This document shows positions 18,772 to 28,831 of a DNA stretch of 64,000 nt, piece by piece. The notes below the pieces were generated by a model. It ran no database searches. It had not been told where the DNA came from and saw nothing but the letters and a program-made list of their open reading frames with translations. The stretch's first letter is position 1. Each line of letters begins with the position of its first letter. Both the position numbers and the translations under genes were made by a program. Origin of the DNA: Georgenia sp. SYP-B2076. GTDB lineage: Bacteria > Actinomycetota > Actinomycetes > Actinomycetales > Actinomycetaceae. The stretch is from positions 402,745-466,744 of the forward strand of contig NZ_RXOZ01000011.1 of NCBI RefSeq assembly GCF_003991205.1, given 5' to 3'.

Positions 18772-19509
18772 ATGAGCCTGTTCACGCGCCGCAAGCGCCC
18801 CGCCACCGCCGGCGAGCCCACGGCGCCCGACGGCGGCGCGGTCGCGCCAGCCGCCGACGAGGCCCCCGCCGCGGGCGTCGACGCCGACGCCCAGCCGCCC
18901 GCGCACGGCCCGCACGATGCCGTCGACGAGCCCGAGCTCGGCGCCCGGCTCGACCTGGGCGCACTGCGCATCCCGGCACGCCCCGGGATGCAGCTGCGCC
19001 TGGAGGTGGAGAAGAAGTCCCAGACCATCGTCGCGGTCACCCTCGGCCTGGCCGGCTCCGCCATGCAGCTGCAGGTGTTCGCCGCACCGCGGACCCTGGG
19101 CATCTGGGACGAGCTGCGCGGGGAGATCGCCGAGTCGGTGGCGAAGCAGGGCGGGACGGCGGGGGAGACCGACGGGACCTTCGGCCGCGAGCTGCTCACC
19201 CGCCTGCCCGTCAAGGGCGAGGACGGGCAGACGACGCACCGTCCGGCCCGCTTCATCGGCGTCGACGGACCCCGCTGGTTCCTCCGCGCGGTCCTGACCG
19301 GCAAGGCCGCAGTCGACGCCGAGGCCGCCGCCGAGCTCGAGCAGGTCCTCGCCGACGTGGTGGTCGTGCGCGGGGCCGAGGCCCGCGCGCCCCGCGACGT
19401 GCTGGTGCTGCACGCCCCGGGGCAGGCCCCCGCGCCCCAGGCGCCGGCCCAGGCCGGGCCCGGTCCCGACGTCCTGCGCCGCGGCCCGGAGATCACGGAA
19501 GTGCGATGA
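18772..19509 (+). CDS. DUF3710 family protein
   Basis: The protein has 245 residues. A disordered alanine/proline-rich N-terminus of about 60 residues precedes a conserved DUF3710 domain (LGALRIPARPGMQLRLEVEK, FGRELLTRLPVKGEDG, RFIGVDGPRWFLRAVLTG). Function is unknown. The ATG at 18772 has a GAGGAG ribosome site 7 nt upstream, which decides it over the GTG at 18742. It overlaps the OB-fold gene by 4 nt and starts a three-gene unit. In related actinobacteria dut is immediately upstream. Confidence 0.88.
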   Translation: MSLFTRRKRPATAGEPTAPDGGAVAPAADEAPAAGVDADAQPPAHGPHDAVDEPELGARLDLGALRIPARPGMQLRLEVEKKSQTIVAVTLGLAGSAMQLQVFAAPRTLGIWDELRGEIAESVAKQGGTAGETDGTFGRELLTRLPVKGEDGQTTHRPARFIGVDGPRWFLRAVLTGKAAVDAEAAAELEQVLADVVVVRGAEARAPRDVLVLHAPGQAPAPQAPAQAGPGPDVLRRGPEITEVR

Positions 19510-19880
19510 GCAGCCGCCTCGGTCAGCTGTTGCACGGGCTGACCGCCTCCCGCGAGGAGCTCCACGCCGACGACGAGCGGCAGACGAGCGCCGCCCACGG
19601 CGCGACGCCGGTGGCCGAGCTGGTCCCGCGCCGGCGCGCGGTCGTGGCCGGTGCGATCTCGGCCCTGACGTACCGACCGCGGGGACAGTCCCCCGCGCTG
19701 GTCGCGCGCCTCTTCGACGGCTCGGGAAGCATCGACCTGGTGTTCCTGGGCCGGCACGACATCCCCGGGATCGAGCCCGGGCGGCGCCTCGTGGCTGAGG
19801 GCATGGTCTACGAGGACGCCGGTCACCGCACCATCTTCAACCCCTCCTACGAGCTGATCCCACGGGGGCAGAACGCATGA
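19506..19880 (+). CDS. OB-fold nucleic acid-binding domain protein
   Basis: This 124-residue protein has the OB fold core RRRAVVAGAISALTYRP, SPALVARLFDGSGSIDLVFLG and RRLVAEGMVYEDAGHRTIFNP, as in the nucleic-acid-binding domain that follows DUF3710 in actinobacteria. It overlaps both neighbours by 4 nt (ATGA), so it is translated from the same mRNA. The role is probably single-stranded DNA or RNA binding, by fold only. Confidence 0.87.
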   Translation: MSSRLGQLLHGLTASREELHADDERQTSAAHGATPVAELVPRRRAVVAGAISALTYRPRGQSPALVARLFDGSGSIDLVFLGRHDIPGIEPGRRLVAEGMVYEDAGHRTIFNPSYELIPRGQNA

Positions 19881-20689
19881 CCATTCCCCGCGCCGTCCCC
19901 GACGACGCAGCCCGCGACGACGCAGGCCCCGACGGCGCAGCACGGGGGCGAGACCTCCCCGACACCGCGCCGCAGCCAGGCGCCCCCCACACCGCGCAGC
20001 CAGGCGCCCCCGACGCCCCGTTGCAGCCAGGCGCCCCCGCCGCGGCCGCGGTGAAGCGTTCCGGCCTCAGCCAGGTGATGGGGGAGGACTTCTCGCTCGC
20101 CGAGGCCATCGGCGGGGTGCGTGGCCTCGTGGAGTCCATGGCGCCCGGCCTCGTGTTCGTCGTCGTCTTCATCGCCACGAGGGAGCTGCTCCCGCCCCTG
20201 ATCGCCTCGCTCGCCGTCGCGGTCCTCGCGATGGTGCTGCGCCTCGTGGCCCGCACCCCGCTGACCCAGGCGGCGGGCGGCCTGATCGGCGTCCTCGTCG
20301 GCGTCGTGTGGGCGTGGCGCTCGGGCGAGGCGGCGAACTACTTCGCCATGGGGCTGTGGACGAACGGCGCCTACGCCGTCGGCCTGACCCTTGCGCTCCT
20401 GCTCGGCTGGCCGGCCGTCGGCGTCGTCGTCTCGCTGCTGAAGGGCCAGGACATGTCCTGGCGCACCGACCCCGCGCGGCGCGCGCTCCGCGGGCGCTAC
20501 GCCCTGGCGACGTGGCTGTGGGTCGGGATGTTCCTCGTCCGCCTCGCGGTGCAGGTCCCGCTGTACGTCAGCGCCGAGGTGGCGTGGCTCGGCACCGCCC
20601 GCCTGGCGATGGGCCTGCCCCTGTGGGGGCTCACTCTGTGGGCAACATGGGTGTTGGTGAAGGGTTCAACAGCTCCTGCAGAACGCTGA
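19877..20689 (+). CDS. DUF3159 family integral membrane protein
   Basis: The protein has 270 residues. A low-complexity N-terminus of about 55 residues contains QPGAP repeats and precedes a domain with five or six membrane helices. The signature GEDFSLAEAIGGVRGLVESMAPG marks DUF3159. Function is unknown; neighbours (Trk K+ proteins, amino-acid permease) suggest membrane physiology. It overlaps the OB-fold gene by 4 nt. Its last 59 nt overlap the 3' end of the convergent TrkA gene, so the two transcripts are antisense to each other there. Confidence 0.87.
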   Translation: MTIPRAVPDDAARDDAGPDGAARGRDLPDTAPQPGAPHTAQPGAPDAPLQPGAPAAAAVKRSGLSQVMGEDFSLAEAIGGVRGLVESMAPGLVFVVVFIATRELLPPLIASLAVAVLAMVLRLVARTPLTQAAGGLIGVLVGVVWAWRSGEAANYFAMGLWTNGAYAVGLTLALLLGWPAVGVVVSLLKGQDMSWRTDPARRALRGRYALATWLWVGMFLVRLAVQVPLYVSAEVAWLGTARLAMGLPLWGLTLWATWVLVKGSTAPAER

Positions 20690-21323
20690 GCTCCGACTCG
20701 GCCTCAGCCGAGACGACGATCAGGAGCTCGTCCCCGACCTCGAGGGTGTCGTCCGGGCTGGGCGCGATGGGGCGGTCCGCCCGGATGATCGCGGCCAGCA
20801 CCGTCTCGGGCGGCCAGACGATCTGACCGACGCGCCGCCCCACCACGGGGGAGTGCGGCGGCAGGGTCATCTCGTGGATGCTCGCGCCGGACTGGTGGAA
20901 CCGGAAGATGCGGACGAGGTCCCCGACGCTCACGGCCTCCTCGACCAGGGACGTCATGATCCGCGGTGTCGAGACCTGCACGTCCACGCCCCACGCCTCG
21001 TCGAACATCCACTCGTTCTTCGGGTTGTTGACGCGGGCGACGACCCTGGGCACGCCGAACTCGGTCTTCGCCAGCAACGAGACGACGAGGTTGACCTTGT
21101 CGTCGCCCGTGGCCGCGACGACGACGTCGCTCTCGGACACCTGCGCCTCGACCATCGCGGCGGGCTCGCAGGCGTCGGCCAGGAGCCACTCCGCCTGGGC
21201 GACGCTGGCGACGCGCATGGCGGCGGGCTGGCGGTCGATGAGCGTGACCTGGTGTCCGTGCCCCAGCAGCTCACGGGCGATGGAGCGGCCCACGGACCCT
21301 GCTCCGGCGATGACGACGCGCAT
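20631..21323 (-). CDS. TrkA-type potassium uptake regulatory protein (second of pair)
   Basis: This 230-residue protein has an RCK/TrkA-N Rossmann domain (MRVVIAGAGSVGRSIARELL, nucleotide-binding GxGxxG, with D at the end of strand 2) followed by a TrkA-C domain from about residue 140. Such proteins bind NAD(H), ATP or c-di-AMP and gate K+ transporters. The ATG overlaps the upstream trkA stop by 4 nt. No Trk/Ktr channel subunit is in the window. Its 3' end overlaps DUF3159 in antisense. Confidence 0.88.
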   Translation of the reverse strand: MRVVIAGAGSVGRSIARELLGHGHQVTLIDRQPAAMRVASVAQAEWLLADACEPAAMVEAQVSESDVVVAATGDDKVNLVVSLLAKTEFGVPRVVARVNNPKNEWMFDEAWGVDVQVSTPRIMTSLVEEAVSVGDLVRIFRFHQSGASIHEMTLPPHSPVVGRRVGQIVWPPETVLAAIIRADRPIAPSPDDTLEVGDELLIVVSAEAESELSVLQELLNPSPTPMLPTE

Positions 21324-21988
21324 CACTCCTCCTTCGCCGGCGGTGCCGCCAGCACGCGCTGGACCACGCCGATCCGTTCGGTGGCCACCATGAGGTGGAC
21401 CAGGTCGTTCTCCTGCACGATCGTGCGGGACTCGGGCACCAGGCCCCGGCCGCGCCGGGTGAGGTACGCCACGCGGGCGGAGGTCAGGTGCTCGAGGCGG
21501 GTGACCTCCTGCCCCACCCAGGCGGTGTGGAGGTCGCACTCGACGAGCGACACCGTCGAGGAGGCGTCCTGGTACTCGGAGACCACCCCCATCGGGAGCA
21601 GCCGCCGCAGCACCTGGTCCGCCGTCCAGCGCACGGTCGCCACGGTGGGGATGCCCAGGCGCTGGTAGACCTCGGCGCGGCGGGGGTCGTAGATGCGGGC
21701 GACGACGTTCTGGACCCCGAACGTCTCGCGGACCACCCGCGCGGCGATGATGTTGGAGTTGTCACCCGAGGACACGGCCGCGAAGGCGTAGGCGTCCTCG
21801 ATGCCCGCCTGCGCCAGGGCGTCGCGGTCGAAGCCGAGCCCGGTGACGCGGCGTCCCTCGAAGTCCGCCGGGAGACGGCGGAAGGCCTCGGGGTTCTGGT
21901 CGACCACCGCCACGGAGTGGCCATGATCCTCGAGCTGCTCGGCCAGGGAGGCTCCCACCCGGCCGCAGCCCATGATGACGAAGTGCAC
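21323..21988 (-). CDS. TrkA-type potassium uptake regulatory protein (first of pair)
   Basis: This 221-residue protein has TrkA-N (MHFVIMGCGRVGASLAEQLE) and TrkA-C domains. It is paralogous to the next gene, and the two probably form a heteromeric gating ring, as for CeoB/CeoC in mycobacteria. Translation starts at a GTG with a -10 box 8 nt upstream. Divergent from the APC permease gene, sharing a roughly 90-nt promoter region. Confidence 0.88.
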   Translation of the reverse strand: MHFVIMGCGRVGASLAEQLEDHGHSVAVVDQNPEAFRRLPADFEGRRVTGLGFDRDALAQAGIEDAYAFAAVSSGDNSNIIAARVVRETFGVQNVVARIYDPRRAEVYQRLGIPTVATVRWTADQVLRRLLPMGVVSEYQDASSTVSLVECDLHTAWVGQEVTRLEHLTSARVAYLTRRGRGLVPESRTIVQENDLVHLMVATERIGVVQRVLAAPPAKEE

Positions 21989-21996
21989 GAGGCCTG

Positions 21997-22002
21997 ACGC
22001 TA
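21997..22002 (-). promoter_or_regulatory. -10 box of the trkA pair (leaderless type)
   Basis: On the minus strand TAGCGT lies 8 nt before the GTG at 21988. Confidence 0.5.
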
Positions 22003-22067
22003 CCGCCCGCGCGTCGTCGCTGGTAACGGTGTCGGTCGCCGTGGCGGCGGGTCCGCCGGAGCGGGCC

Positions 22068-22073
22068 TAACAT
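22068..22073 (+). promoter_or_regulatory. -10 box of the APC permease gene (leaderless type)
   Basis: TAACAT lies 8 nt before the GTG at 22082. Confidence 0.55.
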
Positions 22074-22081
22074 GGTGCTTC

Positions 22082-24097
22082 GTGCCGGACATCGCAGGCT
22101 TCTCCAAGCGCATGCTGGTCGGGCGGCCGATGCGCAGCGACCGGCTGGGCGCCACGCTGCTCCCCAAGCGGATCGCCCTCCCGGTGTTCGCCTCCGACGC
22201 GCTGTCGTCGGTCGCGTACGCCCCCGACGAGATCCTCCTCACCCTCTCGCTCGCGGGCTTCGCCGCGATCACCCTCTCGCCGTGGGTCGGCCTCGCGGTC
22301 ATCGTCGTCATGATCACGGTGGTCGCGTCCTACCGCCAGACCGTGCACGCGTACCCCTCCGGCGGTGGGGACTACGAGGTCGCCACCGAGAACCTCGGGC
22401 CGCGCGCGGGCCTGACCGTGGCCAGCGCGCTGCTCGTCGACTACGTCCTGACCGTGGCGGTCTCGATGTCGTCCGGCGTGCAGTACCTCGCGGCCGCCCT
22501 GCCGGCGGCGGCCGGGCACGAGACCACGATCGCCGTGACGCTGGTCGTCGTCCTCGCCATGCTGAACCTGCGGGGCATCCGCGAGTCCGGCACCGCGTTC
22601 GCCATCCCGGTGTACCTCTACATGGGCAGCATCGGCCTGATGGCGATCGTCGGCTTCATCCAGGAGGCCGCCGGCACGCTGCGGCCCGCGGCGTCCGCGG
22701 CGTTCGAGCTGGCGCCGGACGCCGCCTACGACCAGGGCCTGGTGGGGCTCGCCGGCGCATTCCTGGTGCTGCGCGCCTTCTCCTCCGGCGCGGCCGCACT
22801 CACCGGCGTCGAGGCCATCAGCAACGGCGTGCCCTCCTTCCGGCGTCCGAAGTCCAAGAACGCGGCGACGACCCTCCTCCTGCTGGGCACCATCTCCGCC
22901 ACGATGCTCATGTCGATCCTGCTCCTGGCGGGCGCCACGAACATCCACTTCGCCCAGGACCCCGCCAAGCAGCTCCTCGTGGACGGCCGGCCGGTCGGCG
23001 ACAGCTACCTGCAGGACCCGGTGATCGGGCAGATCGCGGCCGCCGTCTTCCATGACGTGCCGGTCCTGTTCGTGCTCGTCACCGTCGTCACCGGCCTCAT
23101 CCTCCTGCTCGCCGCGAACACCGCCTTCAACGGCTTCCCGGTGCTCGGCTCGATCCTCGCCCGCGACGGCTTCCTGCCGCGGCAGCTGCACACCCGCGGC
23201 GACCGGTTGGCCTACTCCAACGGCATCATCGCCCTGGCCGTCGCCGCGAGCGTGCTCATCGTGGCGTTCGACGCCGAGGTCACCCGCCTGATCCAGCTGT
23301 ACATCGTCGGCGTGTTCGTCTCCTTCACCGTCAGCCAGCTGGGCATGGTGCGGCACTGGACGAGGCACCTGCGCACCGAGACCGACCCGAAGGAGCGCAC
23401 GCGCATGCGGCGCTCCCGGGTCGTCAACGGCTTCGGGCTCGGGATGACCGGCGTCGTGCTCGCCATCGTCCTGGTCACCAAGTTCACCCACGGCGCCTGG
23501 ATCACGCTCGTCCTCATGGCGGTGCTGTTCGTCACCATGGGCGCGATCCGCAGGCACTACGACCAGGTCTCCCGCGACCTCGCCGTCCCCGACCTCGCGG
23601 AGGCGCGGGCGCTGCCGTCCCGGGTGCACGGCATCGTGCTCGTTTCCAAGCTGCACCAGCCCACGATGCGGGCCGTGGCCTACGCGCGGGCCACCCGGCC
23701 CTCGACGCTCGAGGCCGTGACCGTCAACGTCGACCCGAACGAGACGGAGGCGCTCCGGAGGGCGTGGGAGGCCGCGGAGATCCCCGTGCCGCTGACCGTC
23801 CTGGACTCCCCGTTCCGCGAGATCACCCGTCCGGTCGTCGAGCACGTGCGCGCGGTGCGCAGAGAGTCTCCGCGGGATCTCGTGGTCGTGTTCGTCCCCG
23901 AGTACGTCGTCCGTCACTGGTGGGAGCAGGTCTTGCACAACCAGAGCGCGCTGCGGCTCAAGGGCCGCCTCCTCTTCACCCCGGGCGTCGTCATGGCCTC
24001 GGTGCCCTTCCAGCTCTACGACGTCGACCACCTCGACGCCCCGGCCGACCTCAGCCGGTCCACCGACGACGCGATCCGTCCGCCGGTGCAGCGATGA
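22082..24097 (+). CDS. APC family amino acid/cation permease
   Basis: This 671-residue protein has about twelve membrane helices in the first 480 residues, starting KRIALPVFASDALSSVAYAPDEILL, a signature of the actinobacterial branch near the KimA/YdaO potassium transporters. The soluble C-terminal domain of about 190 residues (VHGIVLVSKLHQPTMRAVAYA) resembles a universal-stress-like regulatory domain. Given the divergent TrkA pair, potassium uptake is plausible, though amino acid transport cannot be excluded. Leaderless-type GTG start. It overlaps the RNA methyltransferase gene by 4 nt. Confidence 0.85.
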   Translation: MPDIAGFSKRMLVGRPMRSDRLGATLLPKRIALPVFASDALSSVAYAPDEILLTLSLAGFAAITLSPWVGLAVIVVMITVVASYRQTVHAYPSGGGDYEVATENLGPRAGLTVASALLVDYVLTVAVSMSSGVQYLAAALPAAAGHETTIAVTLVVVLAMLNLRGIRESGTAFAIPVYLYMGSIGLMAIVGFIQEAAGTLRPAASAAFELAPDAAYDQGLVGLAGAFLVLRAFSSGAAALTGVEAISNGVPSFRRPKSKNAATTLLLLGTISATMLMSILLLAGATNIHFAQDPAKQLLVDGRPVGDSYLQDPVIGQIAAAVFHDVPVLFVLVTVVTGLILLLAANTAFNGFPVLGSILARDGFLPRQLHTRGDRLAYSNGIIALAVAASVLIVAFDAEVTRLIQLYIVGVFVSFTVSQLGMVRHWTRHLRTETDPKERTRMRRSRVVNGFGLGMTGVVLAIVLVTKFTHGAWITLVLMAVLFVTMGAIRRHYDQVSRDLAVPDLAEARALPSRVHGIVLVSKLHQPTMRAVAYARATRPSTLEAVTVNVDPNETEALRRAWEAAEIPVPLTVLDSPFREITRPVVEHVRAVRRESPRDLVVVFVPEYVVRHWWEQVLHNQSALRLKGRLLFTPGVVMASVPFQLYDVDHLDAPADLSRSTDDAIRPPVQR

Positions 24098-25362
24098 CCG
24101 CGCCCGGCGCCGACGCGCCCGTCGTCACCGTGGGGCCGCCCGCCCACGGCGGTCACTGCGTGGCCCGGCTCGACGACGGACGCGTCGCCTTCGTGCGCCA
24201 CGCCCTCCCGGGCGAGCGCGTACGCCTGCGGATCACCGAGCAGCGCTCGAAGTACTGGCGCGCCGACGCAGTCGAGGTCCTCGAGGCGTCGGCCGACCGC
24301 GTCGAGTCGCCCTGGCCCGAGGCCGGCCCCGGCGGCGTGGGCGGCGGGGAGCTCGCGCACGTCGCGCTGGGCGCCCAGCGCGGCTGGAAGACGCAGGTCC
24401 TTGCGGACACGCTCCGGCGCATCGGTGGCGAGCAGGTGGCCGACGACGTCGCCGCGGTCGCCGGGACCGTGCCGGTCGAGGGCCTGCCCGGCGACGACGA
24501 GAGCCGCGGGCTCGGCACGCGCACCCGGATCGACCTCACCGTCGATGCCCAGGGCGTCGCCGGCATGCACCGCTTCCGCAGCCACGACGTCGTCGCGCTG
24601 CGCGAGATGCCGCTGGCCGACGAGGCGCTGCTGGCGCTCGAGCTCCTCGGGGAGTCCTCGCCGTGGCGGCGCGCCTGGCGCCCGGGCTCCCGCGTCGAGG
24701 CCGTGGCCCCGAGCGTGGGCGAGCCGATGGTTCTCGTCGACGGCGAGCCCGTCACGCTGCGTCGGCGCAGCGGACCGCCGCGCCGCAGCGTTCGTGAGCG
24801 CGTCACGTCGCCCGTGGGGGACCTCGACTACCGGGTCAGCGCCGCCGGGTTCTGGCAGGTGCACCGTCGTGCGCCCGCCACGCTCGTCGAGGCTGTCCTC
24901 GGCGCGGCCGCGCCCGCCGCGGGGCAGCGCGTGCTCGAGCTCTTCTCCGGCGCGGGACTGCTCACGCTGCCGCTGGCCCGGGTCGTGGGGGAGGAGGGCT
25001 CCGTCGTCAGCCTCGAGGGCGCCGACGCCGCCGTCCGGGATGCCCGGCGCAACCTGCACGACCACCCGGCGGTCCGCCTCGGGGCCGGTCGCGTGGACGC
25101 CGCCGCCGTCCGGGAGATCGGTCCGGGCAGCGACATCGTCGTGCTCGACCCGCCCCGGGTGGGTGCGGGCAAGGAGGTCATGGCCGCGGTGGCCGGGGTG
25201 GGCGCCGAGACGATCGTGCACGTCGCCTGCGACCCGGCGGCGCTGGCGCGGGACCTGCGCGCAGCCCGGGAGCACGGCTACGTCGTCCGGACCATCAAGG
25301 CCTTCGACCTGTTCCCGCACACGCACCACTTCGAGGTCGTCGCGGCGCTCGGCCGGGCGTAG
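24094..25362 (+). CDS. TRAM-domain class I SAM-dependent RNA methyltransferase (TrmA/RlmD family)
   Basis: The protein has 422 residues. An N-terminal TRAM/OB domain (VARLDDGRVAFVRHALPGERVRLR) is followed by a linker and a C-terminal m5U-methyltransferase domain. VLELFSGAGLLTLPLA is the SAM loop, VVLDPPRVGAGKE the DPP motif, and VACDPAALARDL holds the nucleophilic cysteine. The iron-sulfur cysteine cluster of RumA is absent, as is usual for actinobacterial members. The target uridine (tRNA or 23S rRNA) is unknown. It overlaps the permease gene by 4 nt (ATGA). Confidence 0.88.
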   Translation: MTAPGADAPVVTVGPPAHGGHCVARLDDGRVAFVRHALPGERVRLRITEQRSKYWRADAVEVLEASADRVESPWPEAGPGGVGGGELAHVALGAQRGWKTQVLADTLRRIGGEQVADDVAAVAGTVPVEGLPGDDESRGLGTRTRIDLTVDAQGVAGMHRFRSHDVVALREMPLADEALLALELLGESSPWRRAWRPGSRVEAVAPSVGEPMVLVDGEPVTLRRRSGPPRRSVRERVTSPVGDLDYRVSAAGFWQVHRRAPATLVEAVLGAAAPAAGQRVLELFSGAGLLTLPLARVVGEEGSVVSLEGADAAVRDARRNLHDHPAVRLGAGRVDAAAVREIGPGSDIVVLDPPRVGAGKEVMAAVAGVGAETIVHVACDPAALARDLRAAREHGYVVRTIKAFDLFPHTHHFEVVAALGRA

Positions 25363-25403
25363 GAGCGCACGGCCCGCCGGCTCCGGGCAGCCCGTCCAGG
25401 TGA

Positions 25404-25490
25404 GCTGCGCCGTCGCGCCCGGCTGGGCTGCGCCGTCGCGCCCGGCTGGGCTGCGCCGTCGCGCCCGGCTGGGCTGCGCCGTCGCGCCTC
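25404..25490. repeat. 23-bp tandem repeat, about 3.7 units
   Basis: Units starting GCTGCGCCGTCGCGCCCGGC begin at 25404, 25427, 25450 and 25473; the first three are identical and the fourth is truncated. The array lies between the methyltransferase stop and acnA. No convincing gene uses it, so a recent slippage tract is likely. Confidence 0.85.
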
Positions 25491-25589
25491 CTGCCCTGCT
25501 GGCTGCCCTGCCCCACCCCGTTCCGCCGTCGGCCCCGCCTGCAACGCCGTCGCCCGGGCGTGTCGGTGGACACACTCACGCGTCCGAAG

Positions 25590-25607
25590 TATCTTGATGT
25601 CGAGATA
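25590..25607 (+). promoter_or_regulatory. 18-bp imperfect palindrome upstream of acnA, possible MarR-type (TamR-like) operator
   Basis: TATCTTGATGTCGAGATA matches its reverse complement at 7 of 9 half-site positions and lies 94 nt before the acnA start. It resembles, from memory, the palindromes bound by UrtR-type MarR proteins. One of these, TamR, controls aconitase in Streptomyces coelicolor. The rest of the 338-nt gap holds only the 23-bp repeat array and a GAGGAG ribosome site at 25690-25695. Confidence 0.5.
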
Positions 25608-25700
25608 TCAGTGGTGTGGCTGGCGTGGGACGATGGATCCGGTCGCGCAGGGTGGCGCGAGCCGCCGGCGCCGCACGCCAGCACGAGCCGAGGAGCAGAT

Positions 25701-28502
<2,802 letters not shown>

Positions 28503-28515
28503 GATAACGCTGTGA

Positions 28516-28537
28516 GCCCGGCCGTTAGCGGCCGGGC
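28516..28537 (+). terminator. acnA terminator hairpin
   Basis: GCCCGGCCG-TTAG-CGGCCGGGC, a perfect 9-bp GC stem, lies 14 nt after the acnA stop. Confidence 0.75.
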
Positions 28538-28551
28538 AACCAGGGCAGCTG

Positions 28552-28579
28552 GCCCCGTCCCGGGAATCCGGGGCGGGGC
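28552..28579. terminator. Second hairpin after acnA
   Basis: A 12-bp stem (GCCCCGTCCCGG with CCGGGGCGGGGC, one G-T pair) closes on GAAT. With the preceding hairpin it makes a double terminator between core and accessory sequence. Confidence 0.6.
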
Positions 28580-28681
28580 CGGTTGCGTCTTGGCGCCGGG
28601 ATGGGGAGCGCTCGCTGGATCTCCGGTTTCTGGTCTCCGGATCTGGCCTTGGGATCGAGCCGTGCCGCGCCCCGCCTCGGC

Positions 28682-28745
28682 CGGGGCGGGACATCGCCCA
28701 GTCCCGCCACGGCCGGTGCCGAACATCGCCCAATCCCGTGACACC
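28682..28745. repeat. 32-bp imperfect tandem duplication in the acnA-HNH gap
   Basis: ACATCGCCCAGTCCCG at 28691-28706 recurs with one change at 28723-28738 (period 32), and the flanking CGGCCGG sequence is duplicated too. No gene is visible in 28503-28831 apart from these repeats, the hairpins and the promoter of the HNH gene. Confidence 0.55.
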
Positions 28746-28819
28746 GGTCGGTATGCCCCCGGCCTGACAGGGCCTGTGCGCGCCGTGCCCCTTCATGGCT
28801 CGATGTCGGTGGTCACCGA

Positions 28820-28825
28820 TAGGTT
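28820..28825 (+). promoter_or_regulatory. -10 box of the HNH endonuclease gene (leaderless type)
   Basis: TAGGTT lies 6 nt before the ATG at 28832. Confidence 0.6.
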
Positions 28826-28831
28826 GCACAT

